Below are positions 11,951-22,329 of a DNA stretch of 64,000 nt, in pieces. How positions within the stretch are numbered: the stretch's first letter is position 1; each line of letters begins with the position of its first letter. Source of the DNA: Trichostrongylus colubriformis (taxonomy: Eukaryota; Nematoda; Chromadorea; Rhabditida; Trichostrongylidae); NCBI GenBank assembly GCA_963978905.1, contig OZ022256.1, forward strand, positions 2,463,501 through 2,527,500, read 5' to 3'. The position numbers and the translations under genes are program-made. The notes under the pieces were generated by a model. The model was not told where the DNA came from, searched no databases, and saw nothing but the letters and a program-made list of their open reading frames with translations.

Positions 11951-12156
11951 CTGCATTCTGATCGCATATTCGGTTTCTCATGATTGGTGATCTCGTGACA
12001 GAATTCGCAGATCTTTTCGGCTACTTCGAGTAATGGACCACCTTCCAACAATGGGCATTCTTCTCCTTGTTGTTGTTGTTCGAATATGACGGCTGTAGCA
12101 ATGCTGACCAATATGGCCAATAATAATATGACCATGTATATGAGTAGTGATGCCAT
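11951..12156 (-). CDS. ITP/CHH-like secreted peptide, exon 1 of a paralogue (partial)
   Basis: This exon encodes the N-terminal 68 residues of a small secreted peptide. From the ATG at 12156 it gives a strongly hydrophobic signal-peptide segment (MASLLIYMVILLLAILVSIA). A short Gln-rich linker follows, then a conserved block with Cys1, ICEFC (Cys2, Cys3) and SEC (Cys4). Cys1 to Cys2 has 15 residues between, as in arthropod ion transport peptide. The block is clearly homologous to the gene at 43476-43867: both have EVAEKICE(F/L)CHE and NHE/SHE followed by PNMR. The exon ends in the same place, after two bases of the Arg codon following Cys4, but the donor is AG/GTTGGC, weaker than GTAAGC in the paralogue. 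No second exon was found downstream. It may be a gene with a long intron or a decaying copy. The ATG at 12135 is an alternative start. Confidence 0.6.
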
Positions 12157-12187
12157 CGTTATCGCAACTAAGCAAGTTACCTCCAAG

Positions 12188-12207
12188 TGGCCACGCCTCC
12201 TTATAGG
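12188..12207 (-). promoter_or_regulatory. Shared upstream element of the peptide gene pair
   Basis: On the minus strand this reads CCTATAAGGAGGCGTGGCCA, about 32 bases upstream of the ATG. The related gene has CCTAAGGGGCGTGGCGC upstream (44048-44064). The common AAGG(R)GGCGTGGC core suggests a shared cis-element, and CTATAAGG could itself serve as a TATA-like box. This is inferred from two sequences only. Confidence 0.35.
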
Positions 12208-12709
12208 GAACATAATACTACAAGACTCCGCCTCTACAATCTGATGGTCTCAAGAAAGACTGCTACCATATAAGCTGCTAACGAACTACCTCTTCATAGA
12301 AGTTCCTTAATTTATCGACAGCTGTAACCAAGACCTGTGTTCTTCATTAATGTCATTTTAGATGACATAGCTCTAAATGGCTCTAATATCATACTAAATC
12401 TTACTGTGTATGCCACACTTCAGTAAGTGCCTTTCTCACTTCGAATGTGATGGTGAAAGACCTCATGGAAGGACCACTGAAAGCCATCCTGTACTCACAT
12501 GGCGTTGCCCTGGTAGCAGAAAGCAGGGATTAACTTCAAGCAAAAGTAAAGAAATGGCAGGACTTTGACTGAAGACCAAGAAGACCAAGTTTATAAGCTC
12601 TGCAGAATGCCCGGAACCAGTAGTGGACTGCACGGAGGAACTATCGACACGGTGGAAGACTTTCGGTACCTAGGGAGTGATCTGGCGGCTCAAGGTACAG
12701 TGGACCAGG

Positions 12710-12764
12710 CCCTAACATTTTCATGTGCTACTGTAGTTGTAGGGGAGGGCCACTATACTAAGCT
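12710..12764 (+). repeat. 55-bp patch identical to 12980-13034
   Basis: Starts CCCTAACATTTTCATGTGCT and ends CACTATACTAAGCT. The second copy is 270 bp downstream and matches at all 55 positions. The first copy splits the LINE frame between the codons for D-Q-A and V-K-A and is flanked by a CCAGGCC/CAGGCC repeat, so it is the inserted copy. Confidence 0.85.
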
Positions 12765-12979
12765 CCAGGCCGTGAAAGCTGGAGTAAACGTGGCATCGAT
12801 AAATTGGAGGAAGTCCACTGGGATCCTGGGGTGTGTGTCGTCAGGACAGAAAAATCGCTATGCGGCGCTGCGCCGGCGACGTTCGCGCACGAGTCGTCCG
12901 TTCATGATTGAGGCAACGTTTTGCTTCATTGTAGCCGTTTAGCCGTATCATGACCTTTTTATGTCTTTTTTCTTTCAAA

Positions 12980-13034
12980 CCCTAACATTTTCATGTGCTA
13001 CTGTAGTTGTAGGGGAGGGCCACTATACTAAGCT
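12980..13034 (+). repeat. 55-bp patch, probable source copy
   Basis: Identical to 12710-12764. The DNA following it (13035-13125) is an inverted relative of 29395-29500, so this copy probably belongs to an independent repeat lying inside the LINE. Confidence 0.75.
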
Positions 13035-13840
13035 TGGCGACCAGCGCTATTTTTACCTACGTCTTAGCCTAAATCCTAAAATAGCCTATGTAAAAATATA
13101 CACTTGAGTGTACAAATTGAGAGTACAAATACGAGTATTTTGTAGTTTTCAAGAAGTCCAGCCTGAAGTGTGCCTGAATGCAAAACCTCTTTAATGACGT
13201 GGTTAGTTGCAGTGGACAGCGAAGTCACGTAATTTTAATAAGACTTTTTGCTGACGGCGAATGACGACATCTTTTGCGGCAGAAGTTCGTTAAATGATTG
13301 TTTTTGCACACCAACAATGTAATGTGGCCCAGAAATAGTGATGTTCATGACGTCTGAACGGGAACGAAGTCGTCATCGCTGGTCGACTGCTTACTTATTA
13401 AAGTCAATTCACAGGTCGAGAGTGCAATTACCTACACCTATTGACACTCGCTTCACAGTACAACGTGTACTAGATTTAGAGTTTCAATTCACTTTCTTCC
13501 ATGAAACACTGTGGCTCTGTCGCAAATGCGCTCTCCAATCGGAACTGGACAACTCGTGCGCTGGTCGTCGCACGACGCACGCGGCCGTGCGGTCTTTTTG
13601 CCCTACGACATACACTCGGGATCCTATGCGATCGACGCTGCTCCAGGACGTGTGCCGAATGGTGGTACGACCCGAAATGCTTTAAAAAAGCGAATGCTAG
13701 CACATCACAAATATGCATCAAGGCAGCTGCGCGGGGCTTAAATGAGATTGTTGAGATGGGCATGTGGCTGGAGGCTTCTGGACAAGGCTGGAAACGAGGA
13801 CGTGAGAGCGATCATGCAGACGGATCGTGTCCAGGAGAAG

Positions 13841-13948
13841 CTGAGGGAGCAGCGGCTGCGATGGTATGGACAAGTGCTGAGGGAGCAGCGGCTGCGATGG
13901 TATGGACAAGTGCTGAGGGAGCAGCGGCTGCGATGGTATGGACAAGTG
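13841..13948 (+). repeat. Three tandem copies of a 36-bp unit
   Basis: The unit begins CTGAGGGAGCAGCGGCTGCG and starts at 13841, 13877 and 13913, with essentially no divergence. It encodes L-R-E-Q-R-L-R-W-Y-G-Q-V of the LINE C-terminus three times in frame; RTE proteins normally have one. Confidence 0.9.
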
Positions 13949-14160
13949 CTGAGAAGACCAGAGTACCAACCTGTAAGAAAAGCACTACAGTTCGAAGCGC
14001 AAGGAAAGCGGTCCTGCAGAGCCCCAAAAAAAAAGGGACGTCATCAAAAGAGACCTCGCCGAAGTGAAGGTCACGGCGGATGATAGCTTGAAAAGGAACA
14101 AATGGCAACAGTGGCCCTTGTGGCGGTGCTGGACTAACGTTAGGGAGAAGAAGAAGACAA

Positions 14161-14639
14161 AGAGTTGAATGAAAGGTCAGCCCTACAGTCAACATGGAGC
14201 ATGGAAGGAAGACAATGTCGAATCTGAAATTGGTCTCACCATAGAGTGATAACAGATGAAAATTTTAGCCAGCAATAGAACTGCGGACGATCTGAATGTT
14301 AGCGTACGGTTGTTTCTATCCTGTTTAATCATAGACTCGATTCATAGATACATCTGTCTCGATTTAGGCACCTTCAATCTATTCCAGCCATCAAAATATA
14401 GAATGCTGCAGCTAAAGTGGCAAAGGAGGTGGAAGTGAATGACTTTGAAGCCTCGTTCCATTTTTCGTTGTATGTGTGCAATGGAGGATAAGACCAAACC
14501 AAGAAAGTTAGATCACGACTCAACCAGCACAAAATCACTACTAGTATCTACTAGGGTGGTGGATATCAGTGTCATGGTTATTCAGCGCTAAAAGATCAAT
14601 TCATCCAAAAATTATTGTGTTTGCTTTTACTTTGCTACT
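14161..14639. other. No gene recognised
   Basis: Nothing is recognised between the two LINE remnants. Confidence 0.4.
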
Positions 14640-15110
14640 TCAGCCAGCACTGCTGCTCTTTTCCTCTTGGACTTTCCTTTATCGCCCCGATGCATTGCTT
14701 CGCAAGCTCGGACATTAGTTGGTAAACGCCTGCGGTTAGCGCGGCTCCGCGTCGGCGATTCAGCTCAAAGATTCTCGTAGAGAAGACTGTTTTTAGAGAC
14801 TTTTAAACTCTCTGCTTTACTGACACAATTATGAAGATGTGCAATGAACCCGTTGTGCTCCATGTCAATGTTTTCGATAACGGAACCATCCCATGAACCA
14901 GCGAGGGAACTGCAGTGGTTCACGTTGATGACTGCTTCGATGTCCCTTCCTGAGCTTCGTGGCCTGTCTACTCGGATCGAAAAGAGGAAAGAGAAAAGGA
15001 GTTTCCACCGAAAGGCGAGCTGTGTTATCATATCACGATAGAACCGTTTTACACACAGGTGATATTGGGTGTTTGAGCCTAAATGGGGCACCATGATTCT
15101 ACTTCTTCGC
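14640..15110 (-). mobile_element. Second RTE-type LINE remnant (endonuclease-RT linker region)
   Basis: On the minus strand a frame near 14950-14830 reads SLAGSWDGSVIENIDMEHNG and then HLHNCVSKAESLK. This is the linker between the AP endonuclease and RT domains of nematode RTE proteins. Further on, in a shifted frame (about 14745-14660), it reads AGVYQLMSELAKQCIGAIKE. Stops and frameshifts separate the parts. It is another part of the protein, on the opposite strand from the 12430 remnant, so it is a separate insertion. Confidence 0.6.
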
Positions 15111-15439
15111 CTTTGCAACATCCTACGTTACTGGGAAACCGTTGTTCAAAGGCTATTAGTTTCCTATTTGTGGGGTTAAGATGGTTCCAGTTGTTGACAA
15201 CTGATCTGCAAGGTGACACAAATTATTCAAAATATCAGTTTGTTGCAACATTAATTTTGAGAACGACCGCATACTCAAAACTACTATAACTCAGCTAAAA
15301 CACAAGTTCATTAATCGAAGTAAAAATCACCAGAATCTACGCTTTTTTATCAAAGAGTCGGTTCTAATTCTGAGCCTTCACTTTAAAAACTACTATCACA
15401 AGAGTCAGCGCTGTCAAGAAAGGCACATTCAATATCGTC
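15111..15439. other. No gene recognised
   Basis: Nothing is recognised in this stretch. Confidence 0.4.
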
Positions 15440-16200
15440 TAAATTAGTAAATTGTTTCTGGCGCAGATGAGAATGGAGGGCTCGAAAAAGTGATAGTCTC
15501 TGGGGGAAAGGTCGAGAGAATACGCTTGGTGAGGGAGAACGTCTATTCCCAGATGAATCAATTTTCGTCGAGTGATTTGGAAGATGCGTGGCTTGGCGTT
15601 GTCCTGCAACAGGATCGGCCTTCCTCTATTCGCCACCGCCGGCCACAATTTTTGCAACTTCCTATACTTGCTCCACATCAAAACGTAAGGCTCTGCTGTG
15701 ATTTGCTGAACAGGTTGCAAGAAACTATGATGAATTACACCTTTACAACACCACCACATAGTAACTACAACCTCTTTAGGGTGAAGGTCGGATTTAGGAA
15801 ACGTTTTGAAGAAGCATTCTTATCTATCCAGACTAACCCCGTTTCCTGTTATCATAAAGAAGCCATTTTTCATCTACAGTTATAATACGGTTTACAAATG
15901 GCTCATTTTTATAGCAAACTAGGAGATTAGAGCAGGTGTCGAAACGTGCCAGACGCTGCTCATCGGTCAGGTCATGAGGCACCCACTTCGACATCCTCTT
16001 CACCTTGCCGATTTCCAGCAAATGTCTGGTCACTGTAGAGTAATGTATCCCTAGGTTTCTGCTAACGTACGAACAATCGTCTCCTGATTTGCTTCGACGG
16101 CTCTCCTTAACACATTGAGCGACGATCTGTGGCCGCGACCTGACTTTCCTTCGAGATCAAAATCATCAGAAGCAATTTTTCAAGTCAGAGCTTCACTGTC
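15440..16200 (-). pseudogene. Mariner transposase pseudogene
   Basis: Most of a mariner transposase can be followed on the minus strand through several frames. Near 16130-16035 are remnants of the helix-turn-helix end (ANQETIVRTLAET). At 16020-15850 it reads GKVKRMSKWVPHDLTDEQR and VNRIITVDEKW, the first catalytic Asp. At 15650-15500 it reads ANRGRPILLQDNAKP, the second Asp, and VLPHQAYSLDLSPRDYHFF, with the third Asp present. In-frame stops and frameshifts break it, and the N-terminus and terminal repeats were not located. WVPHDLT and the D,D(34)D pattern are diagnostic of the family. Confidence 0.8.
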
Positions 16201-16639
16201 CGTTTGCAAGGAGAATTCGTCTCAAAAACACTGCTGATATTACGAGATGCCTCCGCTGCGGAGTGTCCCAATTTAAACTATGACACGATAGTCGCGTCGC
16301 TTTATGATTATACGCAGCCCTGGAAAAGGCCGGCTGGAAAACTTAGAGCGACATCTGCAGCAGTTTTTGAAAGAGCAGAGAAAACCTACCAAACGGTATG
16401 CCTGGCTTTTCTTGGGATGGAATAATTCAGGGTGAAATCTATCTATCCATACATAGATCGTAATCGAAATCAATTTTGCAGCAACCTAATATTTACTACC
16501 ACCTTTGGATCTAGCGGGTTGCTGGATGAAATAGGAAAGGGTGGTCTATAGACAAGTGTGGACACTATAACGGCTCTATCACTCGCATTGCTTTCAATTC
16601 AAACTTTAGGGAAATTCCTCTTCAGGCGAAGCAATCTTC
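16201..16639. other. No gene recognised
   Basis: Nothing is recognised in this stretch. Confidence 0.4.
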
Positions 16640-16815
16640 CTATACCTTCGGAATCGATTAAACTGGTACCAGACCCGTTTGGTACGATAAGACAACTGCC
16701 TATCATACCAGCTTTCTTTGCAAGTCATCGGAATAGGCCAAATCGTGTTCAGCAGCTGCTTTTGAGTGGTGTGGAAATGCGTGGCGCATCCCGAAAATGA
16801 GTTGATTTCATGTGC
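16640..16815 (+). mobile_element. Degenerate 5'-truncated SINE fragment
   Basis: Contains ACTGGTACCAGACCCGTTTG, AATAGGCCAAATCG and GTGGCGCATCCCGAAA, in the same order as the body and tail of the SINE family. The tRNA-like head is missing. Confidence 0.5.
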
Positions 16816-17376
16816 TTTTTCTACAAAATACTTCGAGACGGCAAAAAAATCAAAACGAAATACCTGAGTATCTGTCAGCATGAACGGTACATCAGGCCAT
16901 GGCACATAATAATCAAAGAGCGAATTCCATAAATCAAATTGATTATTTATAAATCATATACATTGCGATTTGGCCAACACTACTCCGATCGCACCTTCTC
17001 TGTGGCGATTACTTCTGAAAAGAAGTCACACAGACTGATTGGTGGAGATCTCATCAAAGGCACTCACATCACTGTAATTTGAGCCATGACGTCGTTTGCC
17101 TCCAGGTATCGACAGAAACGACAGTTGGTGAGAGGTGCGGCAATCAAAATCCACCACACTCTCGGACTTGAGACTTTTAAAGTTTTTTTTTCTCATAATC
17201 ACTTTCAACAAAATCAATTCAGCACATCCGCTTGCTGAGGAAATTCTCTACATCATCTACTACCAACTCCTCTAATCAAAGCGACAAAATTGTGATCCAG
17301 TTGTTCAGTTGGTTTGGAATATTCTTGCAGTTTTTCGTCTCTAATGTCAAATGCGCATATCTCGGCATATACGAGT
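16816..17376. other. No gene recognised
   Basis: Nothing is recognised; an 11-G run follows at 17377-17387. Confidence 0.4.
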
Positions 17377-17722
17377 GGGGGGGGGGGAGGTGCCACAAGA
17401 GTCACTCACGATTCACAACCGCCAAGTATACAAACAGAGAGTAGTGAAGGGGATAAAATTAATGGGGCAGATTATTCCTGAAATGCTCCTCTAGCAGTGG
17501 GAATAAGTTGAGGCTCACAACTTTCACCGTCATGAAAATATGGAGCTCTCAGCCGGCATAGTCGGGCTTTGAAGCATTTAAGGCATCAGGGTCCGCCTCG
17601 AACAGCAGAGCCAGCTTCCATGGTGCATTTCGTAAGAATCTGCTGAAGTTCGACTATATATGGTTCGACTATATAGGGTGGAAAGTGAAGGAGAAAAGTG
17701 ACTCTTTTCTGGCATCTCACTA
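17377..17722. mobile_element. MITE family B, copy 2 (internally deleted)
   Basis: Carries the family landmarks (AAGTATACAAACAGAGAGTA, GGCTCACAACTTTCACCGTC, GGCATCAGGGTCCGC, AAGTTCGACTATATA). About half of the interior found in the copies at 2923 and 19926 is missing. The CGACTATATA string is locally duplicated at 17650-17672. Confidence 0.6.
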
Positions 17723-17789
17723 CAGAATTTTATCAATAGGGTTAAGAACCATAAGACGTTACATATATTTGCCAACAAGGTACGAGCTT

Positions 17790-18110
17790 GATTATTCCTG
17801 TTATCCAAAACCCCAAGATCTAGGAGGGGAATTCTTTAAGGGTCGCTTCAGCGTTCGAAGAAAATTGTCTGGATGCTTGAAGAAATGGTAATTAGTGGAA
17901 GCCAGAATAGGCGAGTATGGTGGATGCGGCAGAATTTCGAAATCCAGCTTCTTAATTTCAAAATCCAACTTCTTCAAGGCTGTTTGTGCGACATGGGGCC
18001 GTGCGTTATCGAGAAGGAGTGTAGGTTCCTTCCTCTGAGCCAATAATGAACTTATGATCTGCAGTTTAGTTCCAGCCGTACCGGATTTGCCAGTATCCAT
18101 GAAGCTACGG
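17790..18110 (-). pseudogene. Mariner transposase C-terminal fragment
   Basis: On the minus strand it reads LLLDNARPHVAQTALKKLDF (second catalytic Asp) and then LPHPPYSPILASTNYHFF. The third catalytic Asp position, normally in T/SDYHFF, is Asn here. The seven-residue string KKLDFEI occurs twice in tandem, from a duplication of about 21 bp. The N-terminal half is absent, so it cannot be active. Confidence 0.8.
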
Positions 18111-19925
18111 TGGATTAGACCAGCCGCAAACTACCGTATCGCCACCATTACCGCTTCAGAAAATGTTGGAGCGCTTGACCATTTGTCCAAGCATTGTGCA
18201 GATCGTCATCCTCCTCCTTCTCCTACATCACATACCACGATACGGTTGAGGTATGAGTCGTTTTTATCTGGAGAATGCTATGAGTTAACGAGGAAAATAA
18301 TGCTGTTCTGCTATTTATCCATTTTGTTCTAGAGGCTTCAAATAAAATTCGGAACTCCTTCAGGACATGAAAGTTTCATGCTTAAATGAAGTGAGTAGCA
18401 GACTTTAATATGGTGTAGGTAATCCTACTGAGGGATCAAGAGTTTATTCCAAAAATGGACCATACGGAACCTCAAGATTCTTCCGCCCAATCCAAAAACT
18501 TGCTTAATACGGAATTCAGCATCTTTTTTCATAGAGAGTTTTTATGCAAACGAAAGGTTCGACAGGCCTTATGATCATAAAAATGAGGTTAGAATAAAGG
18601 AACACGAAGGCGGAACTTCAGAGCTGAGAAAGCCTCCAGGAGAAGTTTCTTTTCCAGGGATGGGCTTGCGGTGCCAGTCAATATATTAGAATATTGTATG
18701 ATAGATTCGGTTTTGAATGGAATAGAAGTGCACGCTTAGTAGTTTTGCTAATCACCTGTGGACTAACTAGCTTTTAACCCTGCGTATTCCACTTCTTCTA
18801 ATCCCATCCAGATGGGGAAAGTTGCGCGGATATTATATGGGAAGGGGGGGGGTTCTTTGTTGTGGCCTATTGTCAAGGACAGTAGAGACCTGTTCTCCCG
18901 AGTGAGAGCAGTTCCCGTGGGTCTCAGAAGTCATTCTCTCAACTTTCTCGCGTCTACACCTGGATTTCTTCAAGGATCTTTGCCTTCATAGAATGTTAAG
19001 ACATAACTTTTGCTTCCTTGCTGTCACGTGTTCACACTTCCTTGTCTGGCCATCATTCAGTTGTTTTGCTCATTTTAGTACTCTCCAGGCAAATTTGTTC
19101 TTCTGCCTTACATATTCATGTATTATTCGTTGTCTATGCTGGTTTCATAGGTTTTTCGTAATAAACCAGCAATAACCAAGATGGGCTCTGTCAGGTCTGT
19201 GATGAAAAGAATTCTCACGCGGTGATGCTCTTTAGTATGAAGCATGCCATCCTGAATGAGCTAATTATAATAATAATTGCATGCTTATTATCATATAGTG
19301 TATATCGGTGACCTAATGGTTACGTTAATGTTATGCATTTGAATCCGCCCATCTTCTTCTACATTCTACATACTTGTCACTAATATGCCTGATGATACGT
19401 CATAGCTAATACTATATAAGGACAGGGTTGCGGGATATTGGAGTTGAGCGGGTTCTGAGAGAAGATGCTGAACTACTGAATCTTCGCGACTGAAAACTCG
19501 AAGTAGAAGCCACCAAAATTTTTCTCGAAAAGCATTATTTCTCATTCATTGCATTGTTTGTGCGACATGGGGCCCGTGCGTTATCATTCATTGCGATGGA
19601 AGGGAAAGTCGGTGACAAAACCGAATGAAGTGCATCACAGAAGTTTCTATCGGAAAATCCGTGCGAAGAAGTGATTATCAGACACACGAACGGTTCCACC
19701 CACTAGAGCAATCTCCTCGCAGAGGACTGAATCTATGCAGCCCTGCAGTGGTCATGAGGTTTCTTTAAAACTTCTTGAATCAGTTCGCTACCATCAGTGA
19801 ACCGCGTTTTCTACAAGAAATGCGTGCAAAGTTTCGTTAAACTCAATAACGCACTACATTTATGGCCCGCCCCCCTTACAAACCCCACCTCTTAGCTTGG
19901 AAATGTAAAGTTTTTTTACATATAC
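18111..19925. other. No gene recognised; short mariner-derived patch at 19551-19585
   Basis: About 1.8 kb without a recognised gene. The string TGTTTGTGCGACATGGGGC near 19555, followed by CGTGCGTTATC, repeats a piece of the mariner fragment at 17975-18011 and looks like a small templated copy. Confidence 0.4.
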
Positions 19926-20690
19926 ATATTTTCGATATAGAGGAGTGCTAAAAAAAAGAGCAATTTTCGCGACTCATTTCCACTAAGTATACGAAGTAGA
20001 CGGTAATGAAAGGGATGAAAGTATTAGGGAAAATATTTCCGATATGTTCCTCTCAAAGTAGGAACAAGCTGTGCTGTGGCTCACTACTTTCACCGTCACA
20101 AAAATATGGAGCCTTCAGTCAGCACAGTCGGGCTATAGAGCACCTACGGTACCAAGGTTCGCTTAGAACAGTGGAACCAGGTACCGTGGTAGGCTTTTGT
20201 GGGAAGCTTCCTAAGGATTGGCCCTCAGGTTCATGGAAGTCACAGAGCCCCTGCTGATTGGACAAGGCTGCTGTGATCTGAAGTGTCATTTTTCATGCCT
20301 CAAACCCACCTCCGTACGCGTTTCAATGGTAATGGACGTTCTCGTTCCTGGAAACGAAGCGCGTTGGTGAACCCGGAGAAAACGGAATGTAGGGTAACAC
20401 CACCCAAGAAGAATCCCTTCAGGTACCCAGAGTGAACGGACCTCAGCAAGGCTGTGAACGAGGGAGGCGAAATCACACATTTTGACGAATTGAGGTGCCA
20501 ATCATGTCCACGCAAACGGAGGTCCCGATCCTGCTCGTGCACAAGGCTGCTACGGAGTCTAGTGATAGTATGAAGTGTGCTCTTAAATTTGGGAATGGAA
20601 ATACCTCGTCAGAATTTGCTGAAGTTCGATTAAAGTAGGATTGAAAGTAGAGGAGAAAAATTACTTTTTTTGGCACCCCCTGTATATATT
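19926..20690. mobile_element. MITE family B, copy 3
   Basis: Aligns along its length with 2923-3655 (CTGTGGCTCACTACTTTCAC near 20073; GAGCACCTACGGTACCAAGG near 20137; CCTCAAACCCACCTCCG near 20297). It ends with GGAGAAAAATTACTTTTTTT and GGCACCCCCTGTA near 20675. No transposase. Confidence 0.65.
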
Positions 20691-21435
20691 TGCAACAGAT
20701 ATACAAATACATCTGATATTTTTCATTGTCAGAAACCTCCAAGATGTCGATTGTTGGTGACTGCATTGGCTGAAAAATTAGAGAACATGAAAAACCCCTC
20801 CCCCTACTCACGGCCACATATAGCCTGACATTCGACCAAGAATACTTCATTCAGAATGTCACCCTCGTCACCTTTCACTCCAATATTCAGTAGTTTGCAG
20901 TAAGCAGGAACGACTCTCAGAACCCGAGGAGCGCGTGTGCATGTGCTGTTTTTAGCATTTGAGTAGTTCTAAGTGACAGGGTTGCCCTGCAATTGGCCGT
21001 TGCGCATCGGTCATGCATTTGTTGCATGTTGCAGAAAGAGTGACGTCGAAGACCCGTGACGAAATTGCGTTGGATGATTGACGCCGACGGCGTTTTATGA
21101 TCAAACATACCACTACTCGATGACGTGGTTGTCGTCGATCGAAGCGGTCGAAGAATACTTTGAACGTCGTGAAATCCATAGTGCCACCGTGCCTCGAATT
21201 TGGTAGAGTACTGTATACGAGTTAGAGTAGCGACCAATAGAAATTCGAGTGCCCCAGCTCACCTTTTAACTTTGGAATTTTATTTCACTTTTTCTAACAT
21301 TACTCCTTGATAACCACTGGGAATAGAACTTCTAAAGAAAGGGTGTTGATGAACTTCTATAACTTATGAGAGATTCCAACATATCTTTTTTTCGTAAAAC
21401 CTTGGCATCGATATCAGTTTAAAGCATTTTCTGCT
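20691..21435. other. No gene recognised
   Basis: A 106-codon minus-strand frame (20917-21237) has no recognisable motif. Confidence 0.35.
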
Positions 21436-21469
21436 GCCAACGAGGCTGTTAGATGGGATATTTATTGAC

Positions 21470-21508
21470 GGCCTGACGTTTCAACCAGATCGTCTTCCTC
21501 GGTGGGCC
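21470..21508 (-). ncRNA. Hammerhead-ribozyme-like motif 1 (degenerate)
   Basis: On the minus strand: stem I GGCC ... GGCC, core CCGAGGA (C at the U4 position), stem II around GATCTG, then GAAA and CGTC. GAAACGTC gives the very short self-complementary ACGU stem III typical of retroelement hammerheads that act as dimers. Activity is doubtful because of the core change. Confidence 0.4.
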
Positions 21509-21603
21509 ACCACAAGAGCGGAGCAATGCCTCTCCGAGTTGTTGTTAGTGAACTGATAGTTGACTAACTGTTCGTTGCTCCACTCTTGCGGTGCTTGACT
21601 ACT

Positions 21604-21641
21604 GGACCTCTGAAGAGGCGATCTGGTCGAAACTTCATTCC
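21604..21641 (+). ncRNA. Hammerhead-ribozyme-like motif 2
   Basis: It has an intact CUGANGA core (CTGAAGA, 21610-21616), stem II GGC/GTC around GATCTG, and GAAA at 21629-21632. Stem I (GGACCT against ATTCC) has lost most of its pairs compared with motif 1, and the cleavage triplet is altered. Confidence 0.4.
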
Positions 21642-21682
21642 GTCAATAAATATTCCACCCAACAACCTCGTTGACATAACAG

Positions 21683-22329
21683 AAAAAGCTTCAAATTATA
21701 AAAAGTTTCTACAAGTATTCATCCAAAGCCGCAAGTTTCGATCATTCCCCGATGCCTTCCCTGTAGCAGTCAGATTCATTTTAGAAGTTGTTCTGAACAT
21801 TGAAGTCAAGCGAGCCCCAAACACTCGACCTTGACAGGGCATAACTCCAGATTTACGCTTCTATGCGCTGAGATACAAGCATCAGAGTGCGTAACCTTAT
21901 GTCCAACTTCCGCCATGCGGTGTCGCACTCGCGACGCCATCAGCACGAATTGCCGCGGTCGGTTGGAATGCTGCTCAGGATACAAAAGGGTGGTGCCATG
22001 GAAGTCCATCCAAGAAATAGCAGTTTATATCATCCTTACCTGAAAACAATATCTTCTGCACCCTAAACAGACGGATTAGTAATATAAAAATTAAAAGGAA
22101 CAATAACATAACATAGTGACAATCTTTATCATGGCATAATTGATCCGGGCGTAACATTTCAAAGGTAGGGTATGGAACGTACGCAATCATACGCGAAAAA
22201 AAACCCGTGGCGCGCGAAAATCCGACGTTGGGCTACCCATCCCAAGCACTACGCTAGTCCCAAAATTCGAGCGGCGATGTATTACAATATTTTGTATACT
22301 GAATGTGTGTAAGACAATGTGAGATTTCC
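21683..22329. repeat. Contains dispersed GC-rich repeat, copy 2 (about 21900-21990)
   Basis: The block with CGCGACGCCATCAGCACGAA and CGGTCGGTTGGAATG is the reverse complement relative of 1805-1860. The rest of the stretch is unremarkable. Confidence 0.45.

Larger units (their letters stand above)
12430..14160 (+). mobile_element. RTE-type LINE remnant (RT C-terminal half), interrupted and frameshifted
   Basis: The plus strand carries broken pieces of a non-LTR reverse transcriptase of RTE type. Near 12450-12530 a frame resembles the DLMEGPLKAILY region before the catalytic YADD, with the motif degraded. At 12648-12690 it reads VEDFRYLGSDLAAQG, the thumb signature. At 12778-12830 it reads AGVNVASINWRKSTG. 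At 13742-14083 the C-terminal segment has NEDVRAIMQTDRVQEKLREQ, RLRWYGQV and later APKKKG. The pieces are separated by about 0.9 kb (12845-13735) of unrelated DNA and by stops and frameshifts. Two local rearrangements are notable: a 55-bp block at 12710-12764 duplicated at 12980-13034, and a 36-bp unit repeated three times at 13841-13948. It is not functional. Confidence 0.7.
21436..21682. repeat. Inverted pair of PLE-type terminal repeats
   Basis: Two copies of one repeat lie in opposite orientations around a centre near 21555. Each contains a hammerhead-like core (GCGATCTGGT or its complement) and a GTCAATAAATATTCCA-type block, then CAACAACCTCGTTG or its complement. GAGCGGAGCAA and TTGCTCCACTC pair near the middle. 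No coding sequence remains. Confidence 0.65.

Noticed and set aside
13501..14067. 188-codon plus frame
   Set aside because: It is out of the LINE coding frame and long only because of the 36-bp GC-rich tandem units.
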